The notes: a model not told the origin generated them from the sequence alone. A DNA stretch of 64,000 bases from Gammaproteobacteria bacterium (GCA_029882355.1 JAOUKV010000017.1:1-64000), one strand, 5' to 3'. Shown: positions 25,543-34,147, numbered from the stretch's first letter. Translations and numbers: made by a program.

Positions 25543-25606
25543 CCTCACCTCACCTCACCCCAACCCCAACCAACACCCCAACCCCAAACCAAACCCCCTC
25601 CTCCCC
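25543..25606 (-). repeat. Telomere-like (GGGGTT)n low-complexity tract
   Basis: On the minus strand six runs of at least four G are separated by TT, TTT or TGTTGG spacers, giving repeated GGGGTT. Six runs are enough for intramolecular G-quadruplexes. The tract encodes the end of a methyltransferase fragment (Gly-Val repeats) and runs past its stop codon as GGTGA repeats. Confidence 0.85.
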
Positions 25607-25822
25607 AAGCAGGTTTTTGATCTCCTCCCGATGCCCTATCTCAAACTCCCTCTGCTCTTCCCCAGTCAACTGGTTCAACAACCCCCGCCACCCCGCATTC
25701 CAAACCACAACCCACCACAACTGCGCATCGGTCATCTGGTAACCCAGCGGTTCGTGGTGAACACTGACGTCAGCGGTATCAAAGCCCTGCTGGATCATTT
25801 TTTTGCGGTCGTTGTTTTCCAT
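25550..25822 (-). pseudogene. C-terminal remnant of a class I SAM-dependent methyltransferase
   Basis: The 90-residue frame matches only the end of a class of small-molecule methyltransferases: QQGFDTADVSVHHEPLGY, then QLWWVVVWNAGWRGLLNQL, then EEGVWFGVGVLV. The SAM-binding Rossmann part (about 180 residues) is absent upstream, where the HEPN gene ends 2 bp before this ATG. The last residues are altered into a Gly-Val run by the G-rich tract. It is best read as a deletion remnant; a functional micro-gene in the MNT-HEPN operon cannot be excluded. Confidence 0.65.
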
Positions 25823-25824
25823 AG

Positions 25825-26253
25825 TTATTTTATAGGTTCCATCATTTCAACAGATTTTAATAGTTCTTCTGTTATTGCTATTAGTTCTTGAAGTAAATCT
25901 GGTGTTATTTCCAGATGACCTTCATATTCGGCAAGGTTTCGTTGTTTATGGCACTTGTCCAGTACACGCCATTTTGCATTTTCAAGACCAGCTGTATGTT
26001 GTAAGCACTGGAAAACCAGGTAACGGTTATCTGAACGATAGCCATGCCAACGCATTGCTGCTAATGAAAGTGCATGTGCTGCTCCGTAGGCTAATGAGAA
26101 TGCGCTGTCTTCAGATAGACCTTCAATTTTTGCATCCCTTAGTCGTAGTCTTGCCGAAGCCAGCATGCCATCAAATTCATTTTGATTGGGCGGTTCGCTT
26201 TTAAGTTGATTAATTTCTACTAATTTATCCAGTTTCTTTAATGTCATTTTCAC
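25825..26253 (-). CDS. HEPN-domain protein of an MNT-HEPN pair
   Basis: A 142-residue helical protein. The end of the fold carries LDKCHKQRNLAEYEGHLE, the usual place of the HEPN ribonuclease motif. The canonical R-x4-6-H spacing is not seen; RN is followed by AEYEG and the next His is seven residues on. It overlaps the wHTH-MNT gene by 29 bp and is translated after it, the standard layout of these two-gene modules. In characterised pairs the HEPN protein is a toxic RNase and the MNT protein silences it by adding nucleotides to it. Whether this one is catalytic is open. Confidence 0.75.
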   Translation of the reverse strand: MKMTLKKLDKLVEINQLKSEPPNQNEFDGMLASARLRLRDAKIEGLSEDSAFSLAYGAAHALSLAAMRWHGYRSDNRYLVFQCLQHTAGLENAKWRVLDKCHKQRNLAEYEGHLEITPDLLQELIAITEELLKSVEMMEPIK

Positions 26254-26818
26254 TTCCTTTTATCCATATTTTTGGTTGTTCCATTACCTTTGTTATAAAT
26301 GCATTATTTTCTTTCAATCTGGTTTTTATTTGTTCGTTTGTGTAAATCGATGGATTAATGGGACGACCCAGGGATTTTTCTGCAGAAATTAAGACAGCCA
26401 TTAAATCTGCATAAGCCAGTGAGTCTGATGCTACCAGTAAATCAATATCACTGCTGGCCGTTTCAGTATTTTTAGCTATTGAGCCATAGATGAATGCCAT
26501 GTCTATCTTTATATCTATAGGTTTTAGTGCTGATCTGATTACTTCAGCAATGCCAAATGTTTTACTGACGATGGATAGTAATTCTTCGTAGATGGGGCAT
26601 TCAGTATTTGCCTGATAATGGTGTTGATTGCCGATTTTTGTAAAAGTTAGAATACCCGCTGCTAGCATGCGATCAAGTTCACGCTTTATCGTTGCTACGC
26701 CCATCCCCGTTAAGCGTATGATTTCTTTTGTGTAATAGCTTTTTTCAGGGTGTGCGTACAATAGACTCAAAACATTACGTTGAGTTGTTGTAAATAATGC
26801 TTCGCTAAGTTTGCTCAT
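26225..26818 (-). CDS. Winged-helix protein with minimal nucleotidyltransferase (MNT) domain
   Basis: A 197-residue two-domain protein. Residues 1-75 are a winged helix (TTQRNVLSLLYAHPEKSYYTKEI, then VATIKRELDRMLAAGIL). Residues 95-190 are a pol-beta-type nucleotidyltransferase with the active-site pattern GSIAKNTETASSDIDLLV (G-S-x10-D-x-D). Such proteins act as antitoxins, and the winged helix probably represses the operon. The gene is first of a pair with the HEPN protein. The upstream region holds palindromes with TAGTTCA half-sites, suitable as its operator. Confidence 0.85.
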   Translation of the reverse strand: MSKLSEALFTTTQRNVLSLLYAHPEKSYYTKEIIRLTGMGVATIKRELDRMLAAGILTFTKIGNQHHYQANTECPIYEELLSIVSKTFGIAEVIRSALKPIDIKIDMAFIYGSIAKNTETASSDIDLLVASDSLAYADLMAVLISAEKSLGRPINPSIYTNEQIKTRLKENNAFITKVMEQPKIWIKGSENDIKETG

Positions 26819-26833
26819 ATTCTGGCTACTTAA

Positions 26834-26873
26834 TAGTTCACAATTAGTGCACTATAGTTCATATTTTATGAAC
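26834..26873. promoter_or_regulatory. Palindromic operator upstream of the MNT-HEPN genes
   Basis: TAGTTCA (26834-26840), the perfect palindrome TAGTGCACTA (26845-26854) and the inverted repeat GTTCATA-TTT-TATGAAC (26857-26873) lie 16-55 bp upstream of the MNT start codon. Repeated TAGTTCA half-sites suggest cooperative binding by the winged-helix domain. Confidence 0.55.
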
Positions 26874-26974
26874 TTTCAAACAGTAATTCCAGTTGTAAAA
26901 ATAATCAATGTTATGATTTAAGTTTTCTAAACTGTGAGTATTCGATAATCGCTACTAAATCGATAAAACGACCC

Positions 26975-27775
26975 ATGTCCAGCTATCTAACCTCCCTCCT
27001 AATAGCCCTGTTCCTGATAAACGCTTTCATGTTCTACCAGCAACCAAACATGACCTTCTTCCCGCTGGCTAAACTGGATGGCACGCCGGCAAACTGGGGC
27101 ATGGATTACGAAGATGTAAGCCTGCAAACCACCGATGGTGTTGCCCTGCATGGCTGGTACGTACCTGCCGCCGGGTCTAATCAGGTGCTGCTGTTTTTCC
27201 ACGGTAATGCGGGCAACATTTCGCACCGTCGTGAATCGCTGGAGATTTTCCATCGCCTCGGCCTGAATGTGCTGATGATCGATTACCGTGGTTATGGCCA
27301 GAGCCAGGGTTCGCCGAGTGAGGCCGGGTTATATATGGATGCTTCGGCGGCCTGGTCTTATTTAATCGATGAGAAAGGTTTTGCTGCCAATGAGGTGGTG
27401 ATTTTCGGGCGTTCGCTGGGTGGTGTGGTGGCGGCTGATCTGGCTTCTAATGTACCGGCGCGGGGTTTGGTTCTGGAGTCGACGCTGAGTTCTTCCCGCG
27501 ACTTTGCGCACCTGGCCTTCCCTGTTTTGTCGCGGCTGGTTTTTATGCGTTATGACTTTGCCAGCGCGGCGAAGATGCCGCGGGTGAATATGCCGGTGCT
27601 GGTTTTACATAGCCCCGATGATGAGATCATGCCGTTTGAGCTGGGTGAGGCGTTGTTCGCCGCGGCGCATGAGCCGAAGGTTTTTGTGCGCATGCGCGGT
27701 GGCCATAATGATGGTTTTGTTGTTAGCCAGCCGGAGTATGAGTTGTCGCTTGGGGAGTGGTTGGGCACATTGTAA
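26975..27775 (+). CDS. Alpha/beta hydrolase with N-terminal membrane anchor (Bem46-like)
   Basis: A 266-residue protein. An N-terminal hydrophobic anchor (LTSLLIALFLINAFMFY) is followed by an alpha/beta hydrolase: oxyanion-hole motif FFHGNAGN (74-81), nucleophile elbow GRSLGG with Ser147, acid in LHSPDDEIMP and catalytic His in GGHNDG near the end. This matches the Bem46/ABHD-type serine hydrolases. The substrate is unknown. It is divergent from the MNT-HEPN module and 59 bp upstream of a fructose-bisphosphate aldolase gene on the same strand. Confidence 0.9.
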   Translation: MSSYLTSLLIALFLINAFMFYQQPNMTFFPLAKLDGTPANWGMDYEDVSLQTTDGVALHGWYVPAAGSNQVLLFFHGNAGNISHRRESLEIFHRLGLNVLMIDYRGYGQSQGSPSEAGLYMDASAAWSYLIDEKGFAANEVVIFGRSLGGVVAADLASNVPARGLVLESTLSSSRDFAHLAFPVLSRLVFMRYDFASAAKMPRVNMPVLVLHSPDDEIMPFELGEALFAAAHEPKVFVRMRGGHNDGFVVSQPEYELSLGEWLGTL

Positions 27776-27834
27776 AGCGGCTTTGATTGGGCGCATAATA
27801 TTGAGGGAACATTTCTTTTTCATGGAGGTGAGCT

Positions 27835-28848
27835 ATGAATACGCATCAGCGGTTACAGCAAACGATTAGTGATATGGTCGATGATCATCGCGGCGTTCTC
27901 GCTGCAGATGAAAGTGCACCGACCATTAAGAAGCGCTTCGCGGCGATTAATCTTGAATCCACCGAAGAAAATCGCCGTTTTTATCGTTCCCTGTTACTCG
28001 AAACACCCGGTCTGGGTGATTACATCAGCGGCGTTATTCTGTTTGAAGAAACACTGACTCAAAAAAATGCTGCGGGTATGACCATACCGGATGTTGCCTG
28101 GAGCCAGAAAATCGTGCCCGGTATTAAGGTTGATAAGGGAACTGAAGCGCTCGCCGGTGCGCCGGGTGATCTCATCACCAAAGGTCTGGATGGGCTGGCT
28201 GATCGATTAGTGGTTTATGCCGATCAGGGAGCACGTTTTGCCAAGTGGCGGGAGGTTTACCCCATCACTGCGACCAATCCGACACCGCTGGGCGTACACG
28301 CCAATGCCGAGAGGCTGGCGCATTATGCGATTGTCTGTCAGGAACTCGGGGTTGTGCCGATTGTTGAGCCAGAAGTGTTGATGGATGGTGAACATGAAAT
28401 TGCGCGTTGTTCGGAGGTGACTGAACAGGTTCTGCATGCGGTATTTGATGCACTACGGTGTTATGGCGTAACACTGGAACATATGATTCTAAAACCGAAT
28501 ATGGTGTTGCCGGGTAAGGATTGTCGAACAGCGTCGCCTGAGGAAATTGCTGAGGCGACTTTAAGGGTGTTTCGGCGAACTATTCCTGCGGCGGTGCCCA
28601 GTATTAATTTTCTTTCTGGTGGCCAGTCACCCGAAGAAGCGACGGCTAATCTAAATGCCATCAATCAGCTGGGCGGACCCTGGCAATTGAGCATTTCCTA
28701 CGGTCGCGCATTGCAGCAACCGGTGTTGCAGGCGTGGCAGGGTAAAGCAGAAAATGTCGAGGCTGCGCAGGCCGCGTTGTTGAAACGTGCTCGCCTCAAT
28801 AGCCTGGCTAGACAGGGACAATATACGACGGCGATGGAATCGGAATAA
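27835..28848 (+). CDS. Class I fructose-bisphosphate aldolase
   Basis: A 337-residue aldolase of the eukaryote-like class I type: AADESAPTIKKRFAAINLES near the start, Lys in GIKVDKGTEALAGAPGD, WREVYPI, and the Schiff-base lysine in HMILKPNMVLPG, followed by NFLSGGQSPEEATANLNAIN. It cleaves fructose 1,6-bisphosphate without metal, in glycolysis or gluconeogenesis. The strong ribosome site GGAGGTGA precedes the ATG. A REP-like palindrome lies 37 bp after the stop. Confidence 0.95.
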   Translation: MNTHQRLQQTISDMVDDHRGVLAADESAPTIKKRFAAINLESTEENRRFYRSLLLETPGLGDYISGVILFEETLTQKNAAGMTIPDVAWSQKIVPGIKVDKGTEALAGAPGDLITKGLDGLADRLVVYADQGARFAKWREVYPITATNPTPLGVHANAERLAHYAIVCQELGVVPIVEPEVLMDGEHEIARCSEVTEQVLHAVFDALRCYGVTLEHMILKPNMVLPGKDCRTASPEEIAEATLRVFRRTIPAAVPSINFLSGGQSPEEATANLNAINQLGGPWQLSISYGRALQQPVLQAWQGKAENVEAAQAALLKRARLNSLARQGQYTTAMESE

Positions 28849-28884
28849 GGTGGGCGGTGGTTTGTTGCAATTTGAAACGGTGCT

Positions 28885-28902
28885 GTGCGAATGAATTCGC
28901 AC
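28885..28902. repeat. REP-like palindrome
   Basis: GTGCGAAT-GA-ATTCGCAC is a perfect 8-bp inverted repeat, flanked by CT and CTAC. It resembles dispersed intergenic REP-type elements with a GTGCGAATNNATTCGCAC core. Only one copy is visible in the window. It lies between the aldolase gene and parE and may act as a weak terminator. Confidence 0.45.
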
Positions 28903-28942
28903 CTACTGGGTTCGCTCGATCAGGCTCTCTACCTACACCCTG

Positions 28943-29224
28943 TCACAAACGCTCTTCTTTGTGGTGCCATACTCGCAGAATGTATATTTGTTCTGTGTGT
29001 ATCAAATAGCGTGCAATGTAATTGCCGATAATTAAATCGCGGATCATTTCTGGATTTGGTGCCAGCGCTACTTCAAGGCCAAGGTAGGGAAATGTCTTTA
29101 ATTGAGAGATGCCTTTCTGTATTAATGCTGCAATTTTTTGAGCTGCTTGCGGGTTCTTACTTGCTATGAATTCCCTTAATCGTATCAAATCACCGATGGC
29201 CTCTGGTGTGTACGATAGCTTCAT
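28943..29224 (-). CDS. parE: ParE/RelE-type toxin
   Basis: A 93-residue toxin of the RelE/ParE fold: YTPEAIGDLIRLREFIASKNPQAAQKI (two N-terminal helices), then FPYLGLEVALAPNPEMIRDLIIGNYIARYLI and the final strand IYILRVWHHKEERL. The ending with R-V-W-H-x-K/R is usual for ParE proteins, which poison gyrase, but a RelE-like mRNase cannot be ruled out from sequence. Its ATG overlaps the antitoxin stop by 4 bp. Confidence 0.88.
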   Translation of the reverse strand: MKLSYTPEAIGDLIRLREFIASKNPQAAQKIAALIQKGISQLKTFPYLGLEVALAPNPEMIRDLIIGNYIARYLIHTEQIYILRVWHHKEERL

Positions 29225-29487
29225 ATTTTAGGCGGACTGAGTTCGCCTTCCTTACCCCAGCTTTCAAGCCACGCATTGACTTCTTTTTCGTCAAGCAGAT
29301 TATTTGATTTGACGGAGTCTATGGCTTCCAGGGTTTCATCCCATCTTTTTTCATCTAATAACTTGCGCTCTAAAAACTCTTTAATTGCTTGATTAATTAG
29401 ATAGTTTTTACTTCTATCGAGCTTGGTTGCGAGTTTCTCCAATGGGGCTTCTATCTCGGCCTGTAATCTGATACTGGTTACGCCCAT
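29221..29487 (-). CDS. parD: Ribbon-helix-helix antitoxin (ParD/CopG-like)
   Basis: An 88-residue antitoxin. The N-terminal ribbon-helix-helix (VTSIRLQAEIEAPLEKLATKLDRSKNYLINQAIKEFL, residues 3-40) binds DNA, and the acidic C-terminus (LDEKEVNAWLESWGKEGE) would wrap the toxin. It is first in the operon, overlapping parE by 4 bp. A perfect 11-bp palindrome lies 26 bp upstream as a likely autoregulatory operator. Confidence 0.88.
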   Translation of the reverse strand: MGVTSIRLQAEIEAPLEKLATKLDRSKNYLINQAIKEFLERKLLDEKRWDETLEAIDSVKSNNLLDEKEVNAWLESWGKEGELSPPKI

Positions 29488-29512
29488 GGTGATACCTATA
29501 CAAATAATTACT

Positions 29513-29523
29513 ATGTATTACAT
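29513..29523. promoter_or_regulatory. Palindrome upstream of parDE
   Basis: ATGTATTACAT is a perfect palindrome around a central T, 26 bp before the antitoxin ATG. This is where a ribbon-helix-helix protein would bind to autoregulate. The short length keeps confidence moderate. Confidence 0.45.
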
Positions 29524-29578
29524 TGTATGCTTCAGGCGATTTATTACAATGGTTTTGAGCTAGTTGAGCTTATTAACG

Positions 29579-29610
29579 ATGAGCCGATAAAAGTGGGTTA
29601 TTCGGCTCAT
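29579..29610 (-). terminator. Strong hairpin after the nitronate monooxygenase gene
   Basis: ATGAGCCGATAA pairs with TTATTCGGCTCAT around a 7-nt loop, with one bulged base. It begins 8 bp after the stop codon of the minus-strand nitronate monooxygenase gene. The following T-tract is poor, so a structural 3' end or attenuator is as likely as a classical terminator. Confidence 0.5.
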
Positions 29611-29617
29611 GTTCAAG

Positions 29618-30586
29618 TTATGAGTTTAGTTCCTTTATGATCTCCCCTGCCGCTCTCACCTTTGTAACCCCAGCCACACTTTTCCCCGCCTGCCAGAAGT
29701 CCCGCTTTCCGGTTTTGTCCTGCAGTGCTTTTTTCAGGTTGATGACGGAGCGCAAGGTATAGAACATGCGCATCAGGTGTTTGGTTTTTGCGCCTTTTAA
29801 TAACCATTTTGCCATCGGCCCGGCTCGTGTGCCCATGCCTTTGATGCTGGCGGTGTTGATGACGGAGACGGGTACGCCGGTGATGCGTTCGGAGAGCACG
29901 ATGTCGGTTTCCTGTGAGTCGATGATGGCCTGTTTGTAGGCATCCGAGGCGCTGCATTCTGTTGTGGCGATGAAGGCGGTACCCATTTGTACACCTTCGT
30001 AGCCGAGTTGCAGGGCGTGCTGGTAATCTTCGGCGGTGCTGATGCCACCGGCGCAGATCAGCGGCACGTTTAAGTCGGCCAGTTCTTCATAGAGTTGTGC
30101 GGCGCTTTTCCGGCCGGTGTGGCCACCGGCGCGGTTGTTGACGCAGATCAGGCCATCGACGCCATCTTCCAGGCCTTTGAGGGCGAACTTGCGGTTGGTG
30201 GTGTCGTGGTAGACCACACCACCGGCAGCGTGCACACGTTCGACGACCCAGCCGGGCTTGCCCAGTGAGGTGACGAAGAAACGGATGCCTTCTTCCAGTG
30301 CGATATCGACCCACTCCTGCATGCGCCGGTGGTAGCGTTTGCTGGATTGTTCGATGAGTGCGTTGAAGCCGATGGGTTTGTCGGTGAGTGTGCGGATATA
30401 TTTCAGGCCGGCGCGAAACTCGTAGCCGTGCACGTAGGTGAGTGAGATCGGTTGCACGATGCCGATGCCGCCAGCTTCAGAGACGGCAGCGACCAGTTCA
30501 GGATTGGAGCACGGGTACATGGCGCCGCAGATGATCGGCGCGGTGATGCCGGTGTGTTTTAACAGGCGGTTTGGTTTAGCAGCCAT
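29618..30586 (-). CDS. Nitronate monooxygenase / 2-nitropropane dioxygenase-family flavoprotein
   Basis: A 322-residue TIM-barrel FMN protein. Visible blocks are KHTGITAPIICGAMYPCSNPELVAAVSEAGGIG at the start, GLICVNNRAGGHTG in the middle (catalytic/FMN region with the conserved His) and PLICAGGISTAEDY with ALQLGYEGVQMGTAFIATTE (phosphate-binding loops). Family members oxidise nitronates or act as enoyl reductases. The first block has PCSN where classical enzymes differ, so the substrate is unsure. It is followed on the same strand by a hairpin and precedes nothing obviously linked. Confidence 0.88.
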   Translation of the reverse strand: MAAKPNRLLKHTGITAPIICGAMYPCSNPELVAAVSEAGGIGIVQPISLTYVHGYEFRAGLKYIRTLTDKPIGFNALIEQSSKRYHRRMQEWVDIALEEGIRFFVTSLGKPGWVVERVHAAGGVVYHDTTNRKFALKGLEDGVDGLICVNNRAGGHTGRKSAAQLYEELADLNVPLICAGGISTAEDYQHALQLGYEGVQMGTAFIATTECSASDAYKQAIIDSQETDIVLSERITGVPVSVINTASIKGMGTRAGPMAKWLLKGAKTKHLMRMFYTLRSVINLKKALQDKTGKRDFWQAGKSVAGVTKVRAAGEIIKELNS

Positions 30587-30604
30587 GTGCTCTGCGCAGC
30601 GGTT

Positions 30605-30859
30605 CTATGGCTGCGAGTAATCTGTGGTCTGTTCCAGTTTCTGTTGATTACTGTCGATTGAATCCTGCGCTGTAATGCCCATCTTTTTGGCCGCATCCAG
30701 TGCATCCAACTGGCTTTTGAACGGATTATCGTCACTGACTTTTTTGTGCGTGGCGGTGCTGTCTACGCTCGTTGTTTTCGGTGTTGGAGTCTCGTCCATG
30801 TCGGAGCATCCAGCGATGGCTAAAAATGCGATGACTAGTATCGACAGGTATTGGTTCAT
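30605..30859 (-). CDS. Small lipoprotein of unknown function
   Basis: An 84-residue protein with a lipoprotein signal: LSILVIAFLAIAGC, lipobox LAIAGC with the lipidated Cys at 18. The mature part (about 67 residues) is polar, Thr/Ser/Lys/Asp-rich and predicted partly helical (SQLDALDAAKKMGITAQ). It ends 18 bp before the nitronate monooxygenase gene on the same strand. The DAAKKMGITAQDSIDSNQQKLE segment might be a short coiled coil. No family recognised. Confidence 0.7.
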   Translation of the reverse strand: MNQYLSILVIAFLAIAGCSDMDETPTPKTTSVDSTATHKKVSDDNPFKSQLDALDAAKKMGITAQDSIDSNQQKLEQTTDYSQP

Positions 30860-31165
30860 TGTATCTTCCCCTGAGTATCTGTGATTTGGCTTTTTGCCGA
30901 ATCGGTTAAGTTTAACTCTAACAGATTAGCCGTATTTTACTATGCCGTAAGGTTGTTTCTGATGGTAGCGGAAATGCGTCGTTTTTCCGCTGGCAATTTA
31001 GCACAGACAAATCGCTCAAATTTTGTGTGAATTTGAATACCTGTATTTGATATACATTCGTACTTTAATGCTCACAATATGTGACCATGATCAATTATAG
31101 GTATATGGCTTTATATGCAAATAGTCTAATATACGTCCCCTTTTTAGCGGTTTGGAATAATTATT
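30860..31165. other. 306-bp divergent intergenic region before rapA
   Basis: No gene is visible. It is AT-rich and must hold the promoters of the lipoprotein (minus) and rapA (plus). Two short perfect inverted repeats are present: TGTAT-TTGAT-ATACA (31042-31056) and TCACA-ATA-TGTGA (31072-31084). No confident -35/-10 pair could be assigned. Confidence 0.5.
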
Positions 31166-34126
31166 GTGCACGAGTTTATACCTGGTCAAAGATGTATTAG
31201 TGATGCTGAGCTTCAAATGGGGCTGGGCACAGTTTTGACGGTTGAATTCCGTACTTTGACGGTGCTGTTTATGGCCACCGGTGAAACCCGTACTTATGCC
31301 AAGCTGACAGCGCCCCTCACCCGCGTCGCCTTTGAAGCTGGCGATACCATTACCAGCCATGATGGCCGCAAGGTACTGGTAAAAGAAGTCTGTGAGGTCG
31401 ATGGCCTGCTTTCTTATGTCGGCATGGATGAAGCCGGTACACTGACTGAAGTAGATGAAGGTCAGCTGGACAACTTCCTGAAGCTAAACCGACCTTCTGA
31501 GCGTTTGTTTAATGGCCAGATTGATGCCGACAAGTGGTTTGAGCTGCGTTATGAAACATTGCAGCATCGTCACCGCCTGGCGCACTCTGAGTTGACTGGT
31601 TTGACCGGTTGCCGTACCAGTTTGATTCCCCATCAGTTGTATATCGCCCATGAGGTCGCCAACCGTTATGCACCGCGTGTGCTGCTGGCCGATGAGGTGG
31701 GTCTGGGTAAGACGATTGAGGCAGGTTTGATTCTGCATCATCAGCTGTTAACCGAACGCGCTCACCGTATTTTGATTGTGGTGCCGGAGACGCTGGTTCA
31801 TCAGTGGCTGGTAGAAATGTTGCGTCGTTTTAATCTGCACTTCAAGATTTTTGATGAAGAACGCTGGCAGTCATTGCAGGAAGATTTAGACGAAGGTCGT
31901 AACCCTTTTCATTCTGAACAGCTGGTGCTGTGTAGCCTGGGTTTTTTGCGCAACAATATGGACTGCTACGAGCAGGCGATGGACGGCGAATGGGATTTGC
32001 TGATTGTCGATGAAGCGCATCACCTGGAATGGTCGGTTGAACAGCCCAGCATTGAATATCAATTGATCGAGGGTCTGGCCCTGGTCACGGAAGGTGTGCT
32101 GTTGTTGACAGCGACACCGGAACAGTTAGGTAAGGAAAGTCATTTTGCACGTTTGCGGTTGCTCGATCCAAACCGCTTCCACAGTTTTGAGCAATTTATT
32201 GCCGAAGAAGAATCTTATGAGCCGATTGCGCAGGTAGTTGAAGACTTGCTCAGTGATAAGGTACTGACCGAACGCGATATAATGACCATCAAAGATACTT
32301 TCAGCGAAGGCGATAACCAGGCTTTGTTTGAAGTGCTGGAATCGAGCTTGCAGGTTTCACCAGTAGCAACTACCGAAACACCTGTCAAAAAGAAAGGTTC
32401 AACCCTAAGCATATCAAAACGTAAAAAACCGAGTGAAGACGAAGTAAAACCAGTCGGTAATAAACAGGCGAGACTGGAGTTGGTTGAACATTTATTAGAT
32501 CGCCATGGCACCGGTCGTGTGCTGTTCAGAAATACGCGTGCAGCGGTAAAAGGTTTTCCTGAGCGCGAAGTCTTTGGTTACCCTCTTGCCCTGCCGGAAG
32601 CTTATGCCGATTTAAAGTCGGATGACGCTGCGGCGTTATTGACACCTGAGTCGAGCTTGAAAAAATCGGTGACTAAAAAAATATGGACAAACTTCGATCC
32701 AAGAATTGAATGGTTGGCCGGTAAACTTGGCGAGCTGGTTTCAGAAAAGGTTTTAGTGATCGCGGCGCATGCTGAAACGGCGCTGGATATTGCGCAACAT
32801 TTAAAAACCAAAACGGGAATTCATGCGGCGGTTTTTCACGAGGGTTTGAGTATTGTTGAACGCGACCGTGCAGCGGCTTATTTCGCCGACAAGGAAACCG
32901 GCACGCAGGTTTTGATCTGTTCCGAGATTGGCAGTGAGGGCCGCAACTTCCAGTTTGCGCATCACATGGTGCTGTTTGATTTACCATTGAACCCCGATTT
33001 ACTGGAACAACGTATTGGCCGTCTGGATCGTATTGGCCAGACCGAGACTATACGAATACATGTGCCCTATCTTGAAAACAGTGCGCAAGCAGTAATGTTT
33101 AACTGGTATCAAAATGGTTTGGCCGCGTTTGAAAAAACCTGCCCAATTGGCCACACTGTTTATTCGCGTGTTGAAGAAAGCCTAATGATGGCATTGCATT
33201 CACCTGAGTCGGATGATTCATTTTTAATAATCGAAACGCAGGAACTGCGCGATGCTTTAGTCGAAGACTTGCAACGCGGTCGTGATCGTCTGCTGGAATA
33301 TAATTCCTGTCGTACACATATCGCACAGGCATTAAAACAAAAAGCAATTGAAAGTGACGATGAAGGTATGCTGGCGGATTACATGGAAAATGTATTCGAC
33401 TGTTTTGGTGTTGATACCGAAATGCACAGCGAAAACTGTTTAATTCTTAATCAAACTGAAATGATGGTGAATAATTTCCCCGGGTTAACTGATGAAGGTA
33501 TGACCATAACTTATTCACGTGATACCGCTTTGAGTTTTGAGGACGCGCATTTTATTACCTGGGAACACCCTATGGCAGTGAGCACCCTGGATATGGTGCT
33601 GACACAGGAGATGGGGAATACCGCAGTGACAGCGGCAGACTATGCTGGTGTACCACGAGGCACTATGTTGCTGGAATGTTTGTACACGCTTGAAGCAGCA
33701 CCGGTAGAGTTTTTGCAAACTGAACGTTATTTACCACCGACGGTAATTCGAATATTACTCGATGAAAAAGGTGTTGATCACAATACTAAATTAGCGCACG
33801 AAATTATTAACGCAAAACGTGCACAGGTAGATATTGATACCGCTAATAAGGTTGTACGTGCAAAGCAGCCAGTTTTAAAAGCCATGCTGGAGCATTGTGA
33901 GAAGACAGCTCAATTGCAGGTGACTACGGCGCTGGAACAGGCACATCGGGATTCCAGTGAAGCTTTACTGCGCGAAGTTAACCGACTTAAAGCCTTGAGC
34001 AAGGTAAACCCGAATGTACGCGCATCTGAAATTGAGTTCTTTGAGAATGAGCTGGCGGCATTAACTAAGGTGTTAGATTCTGCGAGTTTGAGACTGGATG
34101 CTTTGAGGGTGATGGTCGCGACCTAG
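31166..34126 (+). CDS. rapA: RNA polymerase-associated ATPase RapA (HepA)
   Basis: A 986-residue Swi2/Snf2-type ATPase with a GTG start and FIPGQRCISDAELQMGLGTV, the usual RapA opening. Two N-terminal Tudor-like domains are followed by helicase motifs: DEVGLGKTIEAG (I), VDEAHHLEW (II), LLTATPEQLG (III), then SEIGSEGRNFQF and QRIGRLDRIGQ (V, VI). It recycles RNA polymerase stalled after termination. A Lys/Pro-rich insertion (VKKKGSTLSISKRKK) occurs near residue 410. Length matches the family. Confidence 0.95.
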   Translation: MHEFIPGQRCISDAELQMGLGTVLTVEFRTLTVLFMATGETRTYAKLTAPLTRVAFEAGDTITSHDGRKVLVKEVCEVDGLLSYVGMDEAGTLTEVDEGQLDNFLKLNRPSERLFNGQIDADKWFELRYETLQHRHRLAHSELTGLTGCRTSLIPHQLYIAHEVANRYAPRVLLADEVGLGKTIEAGLILHHQLLTERAHRILIVVPETLVHQWLVEMLRRFNLHFKIFDEERWQSLQEDLDEGRNPFHSEQLVLCSLGFLRNNMDCYEQAMDGEWDLLIVDEAHHLEWSVEQPSIEYQLIEGLALVTEGVLLLTATPEQLGKESHFARLRLLDPNRFHSFEQFIAEEESYEPIAQVVEDLLSDKVLTERDIMTIKDTFSEGDNQALFEVLESSLQVSPVATTETPVKKKGSTLSISKRKKPSEDEVKPVGNKQARLELVEHLLDRHGTGRVLFRNTRAAVKGFPEREVFGYPLALPEAYADLKSDDAAALLTPESSLKKSVTKKIWTNFDPRIEWLAGKLGELVSEKVLVIAAHAETALDIAQHLKTKTGIHAAVFHEGLSIVERDRAAAYFADKETGTQVLICSEIGSEGRNFQFAHHMVLFDLPLNPDLLEQRIGRLDRIGQTETIRIHVPYLENSAQAVMFNWYQNGLAAFEKTCPIGHTVYSRVEESLMMALHSPESDDSFLIIETQELRDALVEDLQRGRDRLLEYNSCRTHIAQALKQKAIESDDEGMLADYMENVFDCFGVDTEMHSENCLILNQTEMMVNNFPGLTDEGMTITYSRDTALSFEDAHFITWEHPMAVSTLDMVLTQEMGNTAVTAADYAGVPRGTMLLECLYTLEAAPVEFLQTERYLPPTVIRILLDEKGVDHNTKLAHEIINAKRAQVDIDTANKVVRAKQPVLKAMLEHCEKTAQLQVTTALEQAHRDSSEALLREVNRLKALSKVNPNVRASEIEFFENELAALTKVLDSASLRLDALRVMVAT

Positions 34127-34147
34127 TCGCGGCAGTTCAGTTCAATT

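Noticed and set aside
25508-25891. A plus-strand frame through the C-rich tract
   Set aside because: Its Pro/Asn repeats are just the complement of the GGGGTT tract; the minus strand carries recognisable methyltransferase blocks.
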